Assembly (NCBI RefSeq): GCF_954871325.1
Contig: NC_088776.1
Location: forward strand, 19,220,052 to 19,284,051
Length of the DNA: 64,000 nt
Reading direction: 5' to 3'
Origin: Gordionus sp. m RMFG-2023
Taxonomy: Eukaryota; Nematomorpha; Gordioida; Chordodea; Parachordodidae
Shown here: in pieces, positions 37,374 to 48,546 of the stretch
How the letters are laid out: each line of letters starts with the position of its first letter
How positions within the stretch are numbered: the stretch's first letter is position 1
The notes under the pieces: generated by a model
Told to the model about the DNA's origin: nothing
Databases searched by the model: none
Seen by the model: the letters and a program-made list of their open reading frames with translations, nothing else
Position numbers and translations under genes: made by a program

Positions 37374-37800
37374 TTGTTGGTATCCTTGAGTAAAAAAATC
37401 GGCATAATAATTCTCGTACGCTCACATTTGGGTAGGTCTATGACCAACGTGCTATTAAAGATAAAGAAAGAAAATGGAATTTTTAATTTAGGTGATGAAA
37501 TATTAAATAGTTCAAGGGAGAAGGCGATAAATAGTTCATGGAAAAAAACTACTCAAATGTTTATGGAAAGGCAATTAACTGGAACTTTTAATACCCATTT
37601 TGAAAAAGTCAAAACTGAATCTGAATCTTTTTTGAATTACTGCAAAATTAATATAGACATTTTTAATTATATTTTATCATTAATTAACTTACGTTTAAGA
37701 CTAACTCCATCCAGCGTTATAGAATAACAAATGAAAAAAGACTGGTTGTTACTTTAAGGTTAAAAATAAGTCTTAACACAATTAAAACTATGACACCGGG
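37374..37800 (+). pseudogene. PIF/Harbinger transposase fragment
   Basis: An open frame at 37374-37727 encodes ESFLNYCKINIDIFNYILSL, which matches the F-x-x-Y-x-R-M-S-x-x-x-F-x-x-L-L region at the N-terminal side of Harbinger transposases. About 10-40 bases further, in another frame, ITNEKRLVVTLRLK matches the next conserved block (S-x-E-E-R-L-x-V-T-L-R-F-L). A stop and a frame change separate them, and the catalytic DDE part is missing. Possible eroded termini are cttgtgacaccgtgacaag (37220) and gacaccggggcgtcactag (37790). Without the catalytic core it cannot be an active transposase. Confidence 0.6.
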
Positions 37801-37810
37801 GCGTCACTAG

Positions 37811-39416
37811 CTATCTAGATACTTTAACAGTTGTAAATTAATTAATAAGCATTTTAATTTCGTTAATAATTTTATCGCATGTTCTTTCTCTATAAGTACA
37901 ATTTAAAAAAATGATATTCTTTCATATGAATATTTTATATTTAAAAAACCAATTATTCGAATTGAATGGAAATAGTAAATTTTATTTTCGTACATATAAG
38001 AATAGTAGTGTCTAACGAATATTTTATATTAATAACTGACGAATCGAATAATTTTTTATTATATACATTATTAATCGTTTTCGAATAATCTTTGAATATT
38101 TTTTTATTTTCACAAATTTTTTAGCTTATTGCCTAATATCTTATCATTAAAATTTCCAAAATTGTAATTAAAATTTTTTTTTCCATATTATAAGTGCAAG
38201 TGGATGTAAATTTTACCTCATATATATGATCCTATCCTATTATCTTATTTAATAATGTGTTATATTAACCTTTTTTAATTTTTTGCTTTCCATATTGAAT
38301 CTTTATTGTCAAAGTATTTATAATTTTATAGTATTCTTTAAGTAATTGTATTGTATGTAAAATTGGCTTTTATGGGTTCTTCAGGAATAGATCACTGTTT
38401 GATCTTCATAGGCGCAGACAGGTGGGGGTAATCGAAAAGTTGCCTGTTCTCGTAAATAATATATTGAGCCAACGAAAATTTTCTCCCTACACAACCCCTC
38501 TTCTCCCGAATATGTACACTATAAACAATTTGAAAGAATAGTTATTAAAAGTTAATAACGAATGTAATTTAAATTTTTAGAACAAAACATTTTTATATTG
38601 GTTACTTTTTAAAATACTCATATATTATTAATTCACTATCTTTATGATTTCCTAAATCTAAAATGAATGCTTATTGAATAAAATTTCTTATATCAAACAC
38701 TCCCGTAGAAAATACGTTTAGCACGGAAGCTGATTTTTGGAAAAAACAATTTATAACTCGTTATAAAGTCAACTACTCAAAATTTTATGATATATATATA
38801 TTAGTGATTTTTTAAGCCGAATTTTTTTTAAAAAAGTTTACCGGCTAGGCCTAAATTTATTTAAATATAGAAATTAATTTTTATAATTATTCAAAATAAA
38901 TGATATGTTATATGGCGTCTAGTTTCTATAAATAAAATCAAATATTTTTATTTTACATTAAAAATTCAACATAAAATTTATAAATTTAGATATATTAAAA
39001 AAAAATTCCAAAGCCAGGCCCGACCCTTAAATTTTTTAAAAAAATATTAGGCCCGGCCCAGCCCGTACCCGATTTCTTTTTTTAAAAATAGGCCCGAACT
39101 CGGCCGAAGCCCGTTTGGGCCTGGCGGGGTATAGGGCTACTTTTGCAGATCTCTAATAAAAATATACTATTTATATATTTTTTAAGTTGAAAAGCTAGCA
39201 ACGCCACTGTCGTAGATAAAAAAGATCTGGAAGGGATGGCTCAATACGACAAACATGAATATAAATCTTATTGAGTACTAACTTTGTTATTCTAAAAATG
39301 CCAGATAGAGCACTCCATTTCTAAACCATGAGTCCATCTATATAATATACATGTTCTAAATATTTATCGTATTAGAAGTCTGCAATCGGCCCGGGGTGGT
39401 TGGTTATGCCCTTAGG
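37811..39416. other. AT-rich region with small element remnants
   Basis: No recognised gene. An element end (cataggcgcagacaggtggggg) at about 38408 may pair with gctagcaacgccactgtcgtag near 39190. A GCCCGG-type MITE lies at 38802-39155. At 39302-39320 the sequence agagcactccatttctaaacc is a lone end of the 25812-27793 family. An exon with a signal peptide for the PLA2-like gene might be hidden here but I could not find it. Confidence 0.4.
38802..39155. mobile_element. GCCCGG-type MITE
   Basis: Runs from TAGTGATTTTTTAAGCCG to TTTTGCAGATCTCTA, with aggcccggcccagcccg and cggccgaagcccg motifs inside. Flanks atatatat and ataaaaat are only partly alike. The left half closely follows the interior of the 26155-26403 copy (gatatgttatatggcgtctagtttc..aaataaaatca). 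Confidence 0.75.
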
Positions 39417-39533
39417 ATGGTGAATCTAGCTTTAAAAAAATTTTTCAAAACGGAAAAAACGAAGCCTAACCGCAGTAAAACTAAAGTCGAAAGAGAGCTG
39501 TACAAAGAGGTATACCAGGCCTGTTTATTGTAA
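39417..39533 (+). CDS. Unassigned small basic open frame, 38 codons
   Basis: ATG at 39417 opens a Lys/Arg-rich frame (KKFFKTEKTKPNRSKTKVER) ending at 39531-39533. It overlaps a segment that begins gaagtctgcaatcggcccgggg (39374) and ends near an inverted repeat caggcctgtt/aacaggcctg (39516-39525 and 39545-39554), both transposon-like, so I think it is probably not a gene. Confidence 0.15.
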   Translation: MVNLALKKFFKTEKTKPNRSKTKVERELYKEVYQACLL

Positions 39534-39630
39534 TAAGCCAATCGAACAGGCCTGCATATATATATTTGATCCATGTGCGAAATTAAATGACGTCTCAATT
39601 TTTTATATTTTTAAAATTTGTTTCAGAAAA

Positions 39631-40532
39631 ATGTTTGACTGCTTAACGCGAAATATATTAATGTTCGATCCAGCTACAGGCCAAAAAATATTAGAACATT
39701 CACTTTTGACACATTTTCAAAACTATGGTTGTCATTGTTTCCCAAAAAGTACCAATTCAGAAACAAATATGACTGATGAGGCAGATAAGTAAGATAATTT
39801 TTTGTTAATTATATCGCAGTTTTTAAATAATTTAATAGAATTATAATCCTTTAATTAGATATGTACTGTTAGGATACATTTGTTAATTATTTATATTTAA
39901 CAAAGATGTTGCTTAAGTAGGAATAAATGTTTGCAGAGATTGTTCCTAAATAATCCTGAATGCCACTATCTTCTAGACAACGGTGTTATAAAGGAGGAGC
40001 TATGGGTGTGTTTGGACTACACCACATCTTCACTATTCCCTACGTACGACATATACTGCGGTATATTTTAATTTAAATACCCTATTTTCTTTTTTTAAAT
40101 TCTTTTTCGAGTGAACCTTCCTTGTTATTTATAAGAGAAAGTCAAATTTTAATTCAGAGCAACTATATTAGTTTCTGGTAAAGGAAGGCTCTATCCAGAA
40201 AAAGCGTACTAGTGACGTGTCCTGCTCTGAAAATAAAAGATAGGACAGACGTTTCTGTATTAACTCTGTTTTTTACTTCCTTTTTTTAAAACTTTTATTA
40301 ATATTTTACTACCTTTTTATCGATTATTGCATTCCATTTTTCTTTTATTTGAGAAATTAAAACAAAATATTATTTTTTTCAAAATAAATCGGGTTTAGAA
40401 GAATCGAAAAATCACAAATGTGCGCAAGAAAGATGTCAATGCAATAGTTGTGCCGCCAGATGTTTGTCTAACTTTTTAATAAGCCAAAATAATCAGGGAA
40501 TATTATTTAAAAAACAAGTATGCGCGGTTTGA
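39631..40532 (+). CDS. Secreted phospholipase-A2-like Cys-rich protein, 3 exons seen
   Basis: Three exons join in frame: 39631-39788, 39939-40060 and 40399-40532 (stop 40530-40532), giving 137 codons with twelve cysteines. Introns are GT-AG (donors GTAAGA and GTATAT). The first ends gcagag, and the second AG is used to keep the frame. Key parts: KMFDCLTRN, as at the N-terminus of mature PLA2; NYGCHCFP, the calcium-loop region of the divergent animal PLA2-like family; DEADKLFLNNPECHYLL, where classical PLA2 has C-C-x-x-H-D; and HKCAQERCQCNSCAARC, matching the C-x-C-x-x-x-A-x-C helix. The usual catalytic His-Asp pair is not evident, so enzyme activity is doubtful. No signal peptide is in these exons, and the splice site at 39625-39626 just before the first ATG suggests an upstream exon carries it. 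Assignment rests on motifs only. Confidence 0.6.
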
Positions 40533-41088
40533 TATCTAAGAACAAAAAAATATACTTTCTTATCAATTTAAAAAAAATGATGTATACATAGATTTTTATA
40601 CAAGAAATGATGCAATATTTTTCAATTATACAAAATAAATTTATTGATTATTTTTATCATCATATCTCCTTCTAGCACTAAAAAAATTATATAAGATTTT
40701 TAAAGCCTTTTTGCATATAAAAGTAAAATACTTGTATTATAGTGTATAGATTTCCAAAGTTCTTAAATGATTTAAACTAGAATATTACAGTCATTAATAA
40801 TTACAATTACAAACAATATATTTTCGAGGATAAAAATAAAAAACATTTTTTTTCGGTCTTAATATATTGCATCTGTATTATGGTCAAGATCTTCCAAATT
40901 TTTCATTACCATGCCCATCACATCGTCTACATAGGAGTGAATAGTTAAATCGCTAATTTTATCCTTCATATATATGATATTAATAATATAAGGTTCAGGG
41001 TGGACAAATAAAAATTGAATAATCGAAAGATTTATTAAAATATTTTTGGTTTTTTAATTCAATTATTAAGAGGAACGATTAAAGAAAT
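40533..41088. other. AT-rich spacer after the PLA2-like gene
   Basis: No gene or element recognised between the PLA2-like stop and the left direct repeat of Ty3/gypsy element D. Confidence 0.35.
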
Positions 41089-41293
41089 GTTTTCTAAAGT
41101 TAAAACAATAAATAAATCATAATAACATTTTAATCTTGAATTTTAAAAAAGTCAATTGTATTTCTAATGTGTAGTTAAAAAATAACCAGCTATCAGAGAT
41201 GCATAGATACAATAATTGTACAAATAATACCGAGTATAGAGCCAATACTACCGATACTTGCATAAAATAGATTAGTGAAAAAACATACTAATA
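41089..41293. repeat. Left 205-bp direct repeat of element D (LTR candidate)
   Basis: Identical in length and orientation to 46439-46643, with one visible difference (ctaccgat against ctaacgat). It flanks the coding part of element D and is probably its LTR or part of it. It does not begin TG and end CA, so the true LTR edges are uncertain. Confidence 0.75.
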
Positions 41294-41302
41294 CTGTTAG
41301 TC

Positions 41303-41950
41303 ATAAAGTTACCTTCGAAATACACTATTAAACGAATTTATGATGAAGCTACCAACAATTACGTTTACTTAAGACACAAAACCAGGACGATTGCTCATGT
41401 ATATTACGAAAATTTTGACGACATGCAACACGTTTACAGGAGCATCAACAACAAGGAATATATAGACAGCGATGGAAAAAGATTTATTTTAAAAGCGAAG
41501 ATGTATCAAAAATATTAAATAATTGTAGTATGATATATATTATGAATTTCATATAAATTATAAATAATTAAATATTAAAATATTATAAGATTATAATAAA
41601 ATGAAACCATTAAAAAATTCTATACTTGAATGCCCTATATATTGTAATAACGTAGAATATTTCTTAAAAAGATTTGATGCAATACTAAAAGATCCACAGT
41701 ATACTGAGGCTGAAAAGGCGTATGCTTTCACACAGAGACTTCCAGAAGAGGAATATCTAAAATTAGAATCTATTTGTACGGTGGCAGAATTCACTAACCC
41801 GGCAATCGTTATCGAAAGGTTCAAGCTTTTACATCCGGAAAAATCGGTGGACTCTTACATAAAAGAATTCAATGCAGCTGAACAAATAATAAATGAAACG
41901 TTCGAAAATTGGGTAAGCAAAATATGTAGATTAAATACTAAATGTAAATA
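41303..41950 (+). repeat. Inverted copy of the 5' coding region of element D
   Basis: Reads on the plus strand as the same small upstream frame and gag start that lie on the minus strand at about 45400-46072. The two arms differ at about ten residues in the gag part. It forms a roughly 650-bp inverted repeat with about 3.4 kb between the arms. It may come from a second element copy or from aberrant reverse transcription. Confidence 0.85.
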
Positions 41951-44900
41951 TCCTTCTTTTTGTACTATTACTCCTTTGTCCCAAATATTTTCTTTAAACG
42001 TTTTGTACCAAATATTGTCTCCTATTCCTATTTCTCTATTCTTGCATTAAAACATTCTCGTTATCTTCCGTAGGTTTGATTAAGTCCCATTTCACCTGAT
42101 ATTTCTTGAAAACAATACTTTACTGGGTATCATATTTGTTGTATCATTCGGCGTATTTCTATAATTAAACAAAAATTTTTCTAAAGCTATGTCCAAATCT
42201 ATGTTCGTGTTATTTTCCATATTTCTTTTAAGACTCATTTTCATAGTTTTTATCATCCGTTCACATTGCCCATTCGATTGTTGATGATGAGGTGCTGTAA
42301 GTATGTGTATTGTGCCATGATCTTCACAAAACTTTTTAAATAATTGACTAGTAAAATTCGTACCATTATCCGTCACGATTTTATGTGGTATTCCGAATAA
42401 GCTTATTATTCTCATCAATTCTTTTACTGTTGATTCCGTCGTAATGTTTTTCATTCGTTTTTTAATCGGAAATTTGCTATATGCATCCACAAATACCATA
42501 AAATTGTTGTTTTCAAATTGTGCAAAATCTATATGTACACGTTCAAAAATCTCTGGTTCCCATAGGTTTTGTATATTGTGAGGATTGTCCGAAAATCTAT
42601 TACATGAGTCACAATTTTTTACCTCCAGATCTATCTCCGTGTTTATACCAGGCCACCACAAATAATCTCTCGCTAACATTTTTGTTTTGCCTGCACCCAG
42701 ATGTCCTTTATGCAGTTCGTGTAAAATCTCTTTTCTCATGTTCAGTGGTATTATTACTCTGTTTTCTTTAAATAAACAATGTTTTATCACTCAATTCCAT
42801 TTCCATGTTTCTGTATATTTTGTTTTTTATTGGTTCATTATTTCTAATATTATCAATTATCTCCATTAATTCTTTATCATTCTTCGTTTCTTTAACTAAT
42901 TGATTTTTTTCAACTACAACATTCTTTATCATGTTTTCTTTATTTTCCTGTGGTAATCTCGATAAGCAATCTGGCACTAAATTTCTTTTCCCCGGTCTAT
43001 GTACTATTGTATAGTCATACGCTCCCATTGCCAAGTTCCATTTTTGTAAACGCATCGATATTGTAGTGTTTTCTTTGAGTGTCTATGAAAAAATGTATAT
43101 AAGAGGCTTGTGGTCGGTTATTATTACGAATTTGGTCCCTATTAAATATTCCTGAAATTTTTTTACCGCGAATATTATAGACAACGCTTCCCTTTCGATA
43201 TTTGTATAATTTGTTTCAGCTTTTAACCAAGTTCTTGATGCGAACGCAATAGGTTTTTCTTTACCATCTCCTTCGATGTGAAATAAGACTGCTCCTAGTC
43301 CTTTTTTCGATGCGTCCGTCGCAATTCCAATTGGTAGATCAGGGTTGTAAAAATTTAAAGTTGGCGGACTACTAATCAACGTTTTCAAATCATCAAAACT
43401 CTTTTGGTGCGCATCTTCCCATATCCATTTTTCCTTGTTAACCATTTTATAAAGAGGATCAGCTAAGTCAGCAAAGTTGCACAAAAATTTCCTGTAATAA
43501 CTGGCCATGCCTAAAAATGTCGCTAGTTCTTCTTTTGTTGTCGGTTTTGGCATGTTTGTAATGGCATCTATTTTGTTTTCGTTCGGGTGAATTCCAGTTT
43601 CATCTATATCGTGTCCTAAAAATCTGATCTCTTTTTTCATAAACACGCTTTTTTCGAAATTTGGTGTGAGCCCATATTTAGTTATTCTGTCGAAGACTTT
43701 TTTTATATTATTAATATGTATTTCATTATTATCACCAGTTATCAGTAAGTCATCTATGTAGAATATCACGTCCTTCATATCCCCAAATATTCGATCCATG
43801 GTACTTTGAAATATCGCAGATGAAGTTTTTAAACCAAAAGGTAGTCTTGTGAATTGATAATAAATACCCTTTGTGTGTTGAAATGGTCAAAATGTTTCGG
43901 CTATTCTTGTCGATCGGAATTTGCAAGAAGGCCTCTTTGAAATCTATTTTGGTGAACTTTTTTCCTTTTGATAATTTTGCAATTAGATCGTTTATCCGTG
44001 GAATTGGGTATTTGAAGTCCTCCAAAGCAGGATTTACCGTGCTTTTGAAATCCGCGCATAACCTGAGCGATCCATCACTTTTGTAAACAGGAGTCCTCTA
44101 CTGGTTCTATTATCTTGTTGTCGAGCCATTTCTGTAACTCTTTTGTTATTAAATCAATTCTTTTGTATGGAATTCTTCTTGGTGGTATTATTTTGGGTGT
44201 GGCGTTTTCTTTTAGATATAACTTGACGTTGCTTCTACAGACCGGTTTTTTGTTGATTTTTGACTTGCATTCTTTTATCAAATTTTCTATCGTATCATTA
44301 TGATTTTCTTCGATCTGATTTACAAATTTATCCAATATATTTCCAAAAACTCTTATCCAGGTCCTTCCTAGAAGTGCAATCTTGTCACTTTGAACCACAT
44401 ACGCGTTTAATTTATGAGTTTTCTTTTCAAATCTTGCATTGACTTGTGTAGTTCCCAATACTTCTATTCTCTTGCCATCATAGCCCGTGAGTTTTATGTC
44501 CGATTTATTTAAGATTTTGATTCCTATTTTTCTTGCAATATTAATCGGCAATATTGTGTATCTTGAACCAGTGTCTATCTGCATCATCGTAGGGACATCA
44601 TTTATGTATACTGTTACTTTATATGCATCATTTGCTTTATTGTCCTCGTCCAAGTTCTTTGCACCCAAATTAAATAAATTGTGTTCTTTTTTTATTATTT
44701 TATCATTATTATCTTCTTTTATCTCCTCTATATCGACAGTGTTTACGTTGTTAGAGTATCTGAGTTGATTGTTATTGCTCTGATTTCTATTGTTATATGA
44801 TTGGTTGTAATTGATTATTGTTGTAACGAGGTGTATATCGTGATTCTTTTTGATGTCTATTAAATCTATTATTATAATCATTGTAGTATCGATTATCATT

Positions 44901-46438
44901 ATTATAATAATTATTTCTATTATAGAATCTTGAATTAGAGTTGTTTCGATATCTATAGTTGTTTTGGTATCGCGGATTAAAATTTTGTTGTCTTGGGTAA
45001 TAACTGTTTTGATATCTTGGGTTGTAGTTATTCCCCTGATAATTGTTCCATTGATGGTTGCTCCCCTGATAATTGTTCCCTTGATAATTGTTAAATCTTG
45101 GTGTCCATTGATATCTATTTGTATAATTCATTTGTGCGTAAGACCCTTTGTTATGATCATCATATTTAACCATGCGCCTATCCATTTTATCATCCCTGCG
45201 TCCTTCTATTTGTTTGATAGCTCCATTGTCAGTTTCTATTTTTATATTTTCTGTTTTATTAATTATATTTACGACAGCTTCTTGTTCCTCAAACTCCATT
45301 CCTAATTTTAATATTTCTGATATTGTTAACCCTTCTAACTTTGCAATTTTTTTCGTAATTCTATGTTAATGGTCGACACTCTTATTTTTTCTATCGCTCT
45401 ATCAAAATTAGCATATTTACATTTAGTATTTAATCTACATATTTTGCCTACCCAATTTTCGAACGTTTCACCTATTACTTGTTCAGCTGCATTGAATTCT
45501 TTTATGTAAGAGTCCACCAATTTTTCCGGATGTAAAAGCTTGAACCTTTCGATAACGATAGCCGGGTTAGTGAATTCTGCCACCGTACAAATAGCTTCTA
45601 ATTTTAGATATCCCTCTTCTGGAAGTCTTTGTGTGAAAGCATACGCCTTTTCAGCCTCTGTATACTGTGGATCTTTTAGTATTGCATCAAGTCTTTTTAA
45701 GAAATATTCTACGTTATTACAATATATAGGGCATTCAAGTATAGAATTTTTCAATGGTTTCATTTTATTATAATCTTATAATATTTTAATATTTAATTAT
45801 TTATAATTTATATGAAATTCATAATATATATCATACTACAATTATTTAATATTTTTGATACATCTTCGCTTTTAAAATAAATCTTTTTCCATCGCTGTCT
45901 ATATATTCCTTGTTGTTGATGCTCCTGTAAACGTGTTGCATGTCGTCAAAATTTTCGTAATATACATGAGCAATCGTCCTGGTTTTGTGTCTTAAGTAAA
46001 CGTAATTGTTGGTAGCTTCATCATAAATTCGTTTAATAGTGTATTTCGAAGGTAACTTTATGACTAACAGGTAGTTATTAACTGCCACCATAATATTTAT
46101 GGAAGGCACGGTATAAAAAGGTATAGGTAAAAATAAACTTTATTTCAAAATATTTATTATGATATTTTACATTAATATTTTACAGTTTATATACAATTTC
46201 TTTAATCAGTTTTATAAGTATTCACAAAATAAGTGAAATAAAAAATTATATAAAATTAACGTTTTTTTAGTATGTTGTTACTATTCAATACTAAAATATC
46301 TTACAAAAAATAAGATTTTACAAAAAACTAATTTTTAAGATACTTTGAATATTACTCAAGGTAAGAAATATAAAATTTATCTAAAAAATTATATAACTTT
46401 ATTTTTTGAATAATAAAATATAATCAGTCATATTAACA

Positions 46439-46643
46439 GTTTTCTAAAGTTAAAACAATAAATAAATCATAATAACATTTTAATCTTGAATTTTAAAAAA
46501 GTCAATTGTATTTCTAATGTGTAGTTAAAAAATAACCAGCTATCAGAGATGCATAGATACAATAATTGTACAAATAATACCGAGTATAGAGCCAATACTA
46601 ACGATACTTGCATAAAATAGATTAGTGAAAAAACATACTAATA
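46439..46643. repeat. Right 205-bp direct repeat of element D
   Basis: Partner of 41089-41293, same orientation. It lies about 330 bp upstream (minus-strand sense) of the small frame that precedes gag. Confidence 0.75.
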
Positions 46644-48540
46644 ACTATCATATATTTAATTTAAATTCATCATTATTTTTTTATATCATTTTGTGATAAA
46701 AATATGCCTAAATAAAAATTATGAATTTGAAATTTTCATTCCTTTTTGGATTGTGATTAGTCTATTCTTTTTTTATAAATGCGCCGGCAGAAAATATATA
46801 ATATAATATTTATTTCAACCCACAAGAATTTCGTGAATCAACCAATTCAGGTTGGTGGAAAGAAATCGTGAATACCTGAAATGGATTATATTTCTATGAG
46901 CGGAATGATGGGAACCGAATAATAAGGAAAAGAACCCGGAAAGTAGTGCCGAGAGGTAAGTGAAGAGGGTAGAATGGCCAAAGCCAGGATCAGGGATGGA
47001 AATGTCATCTGAATCAGAGATTGAGTCATGATGGCTTCATGTTACCGCAAAGGAGGAGTTAGTGGAGGGAGGATAAAACCATGTTTTGGGGAGAAAAGGT
47101 AGAAAGAGATCGCTAATTTCTCATAAAGGAGTGAATAATGGAAAACTAAAAGATTTACAATATTGCATAATTTATTTTATTAACATTACATTCCTTGTAG
47201 ATAATATAATCTATAAACATCTTATTGCAAATTTTTCATCATTACAATCACAAATATAAATAAAACAATATTTTGTAGAGAATTTTTATTATTACAATCA
47301 TTTTATAATTTGCTCATTTTGGTAAATTGTATTATTGAAAAAATAACTAACCAAATTTTTAGGAATTTTTTTTAATGTTTAATAATTTAGTTTTAATATT
47401 TAAGCTTGTTTTTCCCCGCTTTTTTATGTTGGAAATAAAAAAGTTTATTTTACATCCATAGTTAACGGTAATACCCGAAAAGATATTCTCCAGTAGATCA
47501 AGGAAAGTTAAGAAGACTCAAAAGTTGTGAATTTGAATATGGGAAAATGTAATATTTAAGCATTATGATTTAAAAAAATATAATAATTTCAGTTTTTGCA
47601 TTCATTCACGAATCTGATTAATAGATATCTATAATATATAAAAGCCGCGTCTCACAGTGTCACAACCTAATAGACAATAGTATTTTTTTAAAAAATATTC
47701 GTCCAATAAAAATAACCATAGCTTATTTGGTCCAATGTTAATATCATACGGTATCAAACATTCATTTATTTAAGCTACCATAACATATATTCTAAAATTC
47801 TTAGGTTAATAAAAGGTATTGCCTTAAGGTAGTACCTATCAAATTTGTATTTTGTTTATTTTTCATTTGAACAATTTTATTTATAATATATATTTAAAAA
47901 ATCGTGAATTTTGAAAAGCGTCTGTGGCTTAATCGGCAAGAGCGTCACTTACAAATCCGATTGCTTTGAGTTCTTATCCCAGCAAAGTTCATTTTTTTTC
48001 TTAATCCAACTTGGTGGTTCCGTCCTTGGGGGGATTAAATATAGGAGGCCGGACTCGACCACGAAAATAATATGGGTCTTATTACATTTTAATAAATTTT
48101 GGTAGGTATTTAGCAAACTAGGTTGATATTTAGAAAATTGCTATATGTTGATTTGGTAGTATCTATCATTAGCTAAATTCTTCCAGGTAAAATATTCATT
48201 TTTCAAAAGTATAATTTTTAACTAATTTTATTTAGATAAATAAAATCTCAAAACTTAGGAAAACATTGTACAAGGAGTGCTTTGTGCTTTCCATTATAAA
48301 TATTTGGATTTTATATAATTTATAACTGTTACAATCTTTAAAAAAATTGAAATTGGGCCAAGCAAAACTTGGGATGGGCATTAACTAAATTCCCATTGCG
48401 CCTGAAAATGTTGTAATTTGCAGACCTGTAGTGGTAAATGGTAAATGCATGAAAAAACAAAAGTGGCAGACGCATATCATTTATAAATGAATTCTTTGGC
48501 AGAGGTAAAATCCATTATGATCTGCTGTTTTCGATGTCAT
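46644..48540. other. Intergenic region with a possible retroelement trace
   Basis: Around 46825-47130 the plus strand is less AT-rich and one stretch reads WWKEIVNT and NDGNRIIRKRTRKVVPRG, which vaguely resembles the end of a Ty3 integrase; too weak to name. 47160-47900 is AT-rich. A tRNA-like segment lies at 47917-47990. At 48335-48435 a segment with gggccaagc..gatgggc and ending tttgcagacctgtag is a possible eroded MITE. Confidence 0.35.
47917..47992 (+). ncRNA. tRNA-like segment, probable SINE head or tRNA relic
   Basis: Contains tggcttaatcgg, which fits an RNA polymerase III A box (TGGCNNARNNGG type), and gagttcttatccc about 34 nt later, which resembles a B box (GGTTCRANNCC) with changes. 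The spacing is right for a tRNA, but the anticodon and acceptor stems do not pair well and there is no matching 3' half, so it is not a functional tRNA. Sequence after it (to about 48110) has no poly-A end. A SINE head is the likeliest reading. Confidence 0.4.
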
Positions 48541-48546
48541 CCTGAT

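Larger units (their letters stand above)
41089..46643 (-). mobile_element. Ty3/gypsy retrotransposon D, young but rearranged
   Basis: Minus-strand element between 205-bp direct repeats that differ at one base, so insertion is recent. Parts, 5' to 3' on the minus strand: a small open frame of 87 codons (45846-46109); gag (45335-45763) followed by an Asn/Tyr/Arg/Gln-rich basic region (about 44793-45299) in place of a CCHC knuckle; aspartic protease (IDTGSRYTILP near 44570); reverse transcriptase (about 43700-44050, FYIDDLLITG); RNase H (to 43083); integrase with HHCC finger (HKGHLGAGKTKM, CDSCNRF) and core (VTDNGTNFTS, QQSNGQCERM), 42092-42790, with its C-terminal region down to about 41960. 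At 41303-41950 the start of the element (small frame plus gag start) recurs in inverted orientation. Large domains are open with only a few breaks. Confidence 0.88.

Noticed and set aside
44964-45305. 113-codon hydrophobic plus-strand open frame
   Set aside because: Antisense to the Asn/Tyr/Arg-rich gag tail of element D; the Ile/Val/Leu-rich repeats are the complement of that low-complexity region.
47917-47992. Functional tRNA gene
   Set aside because: Acceptor and anticodon stems do not pair and no 3' acceptor half is present, so only a tRNA-like relic is claimed.
47911-48105. 64-codon plus-strand open frame
   Set aside because: It covers the tRNA-like segment and its tail; chance frame.
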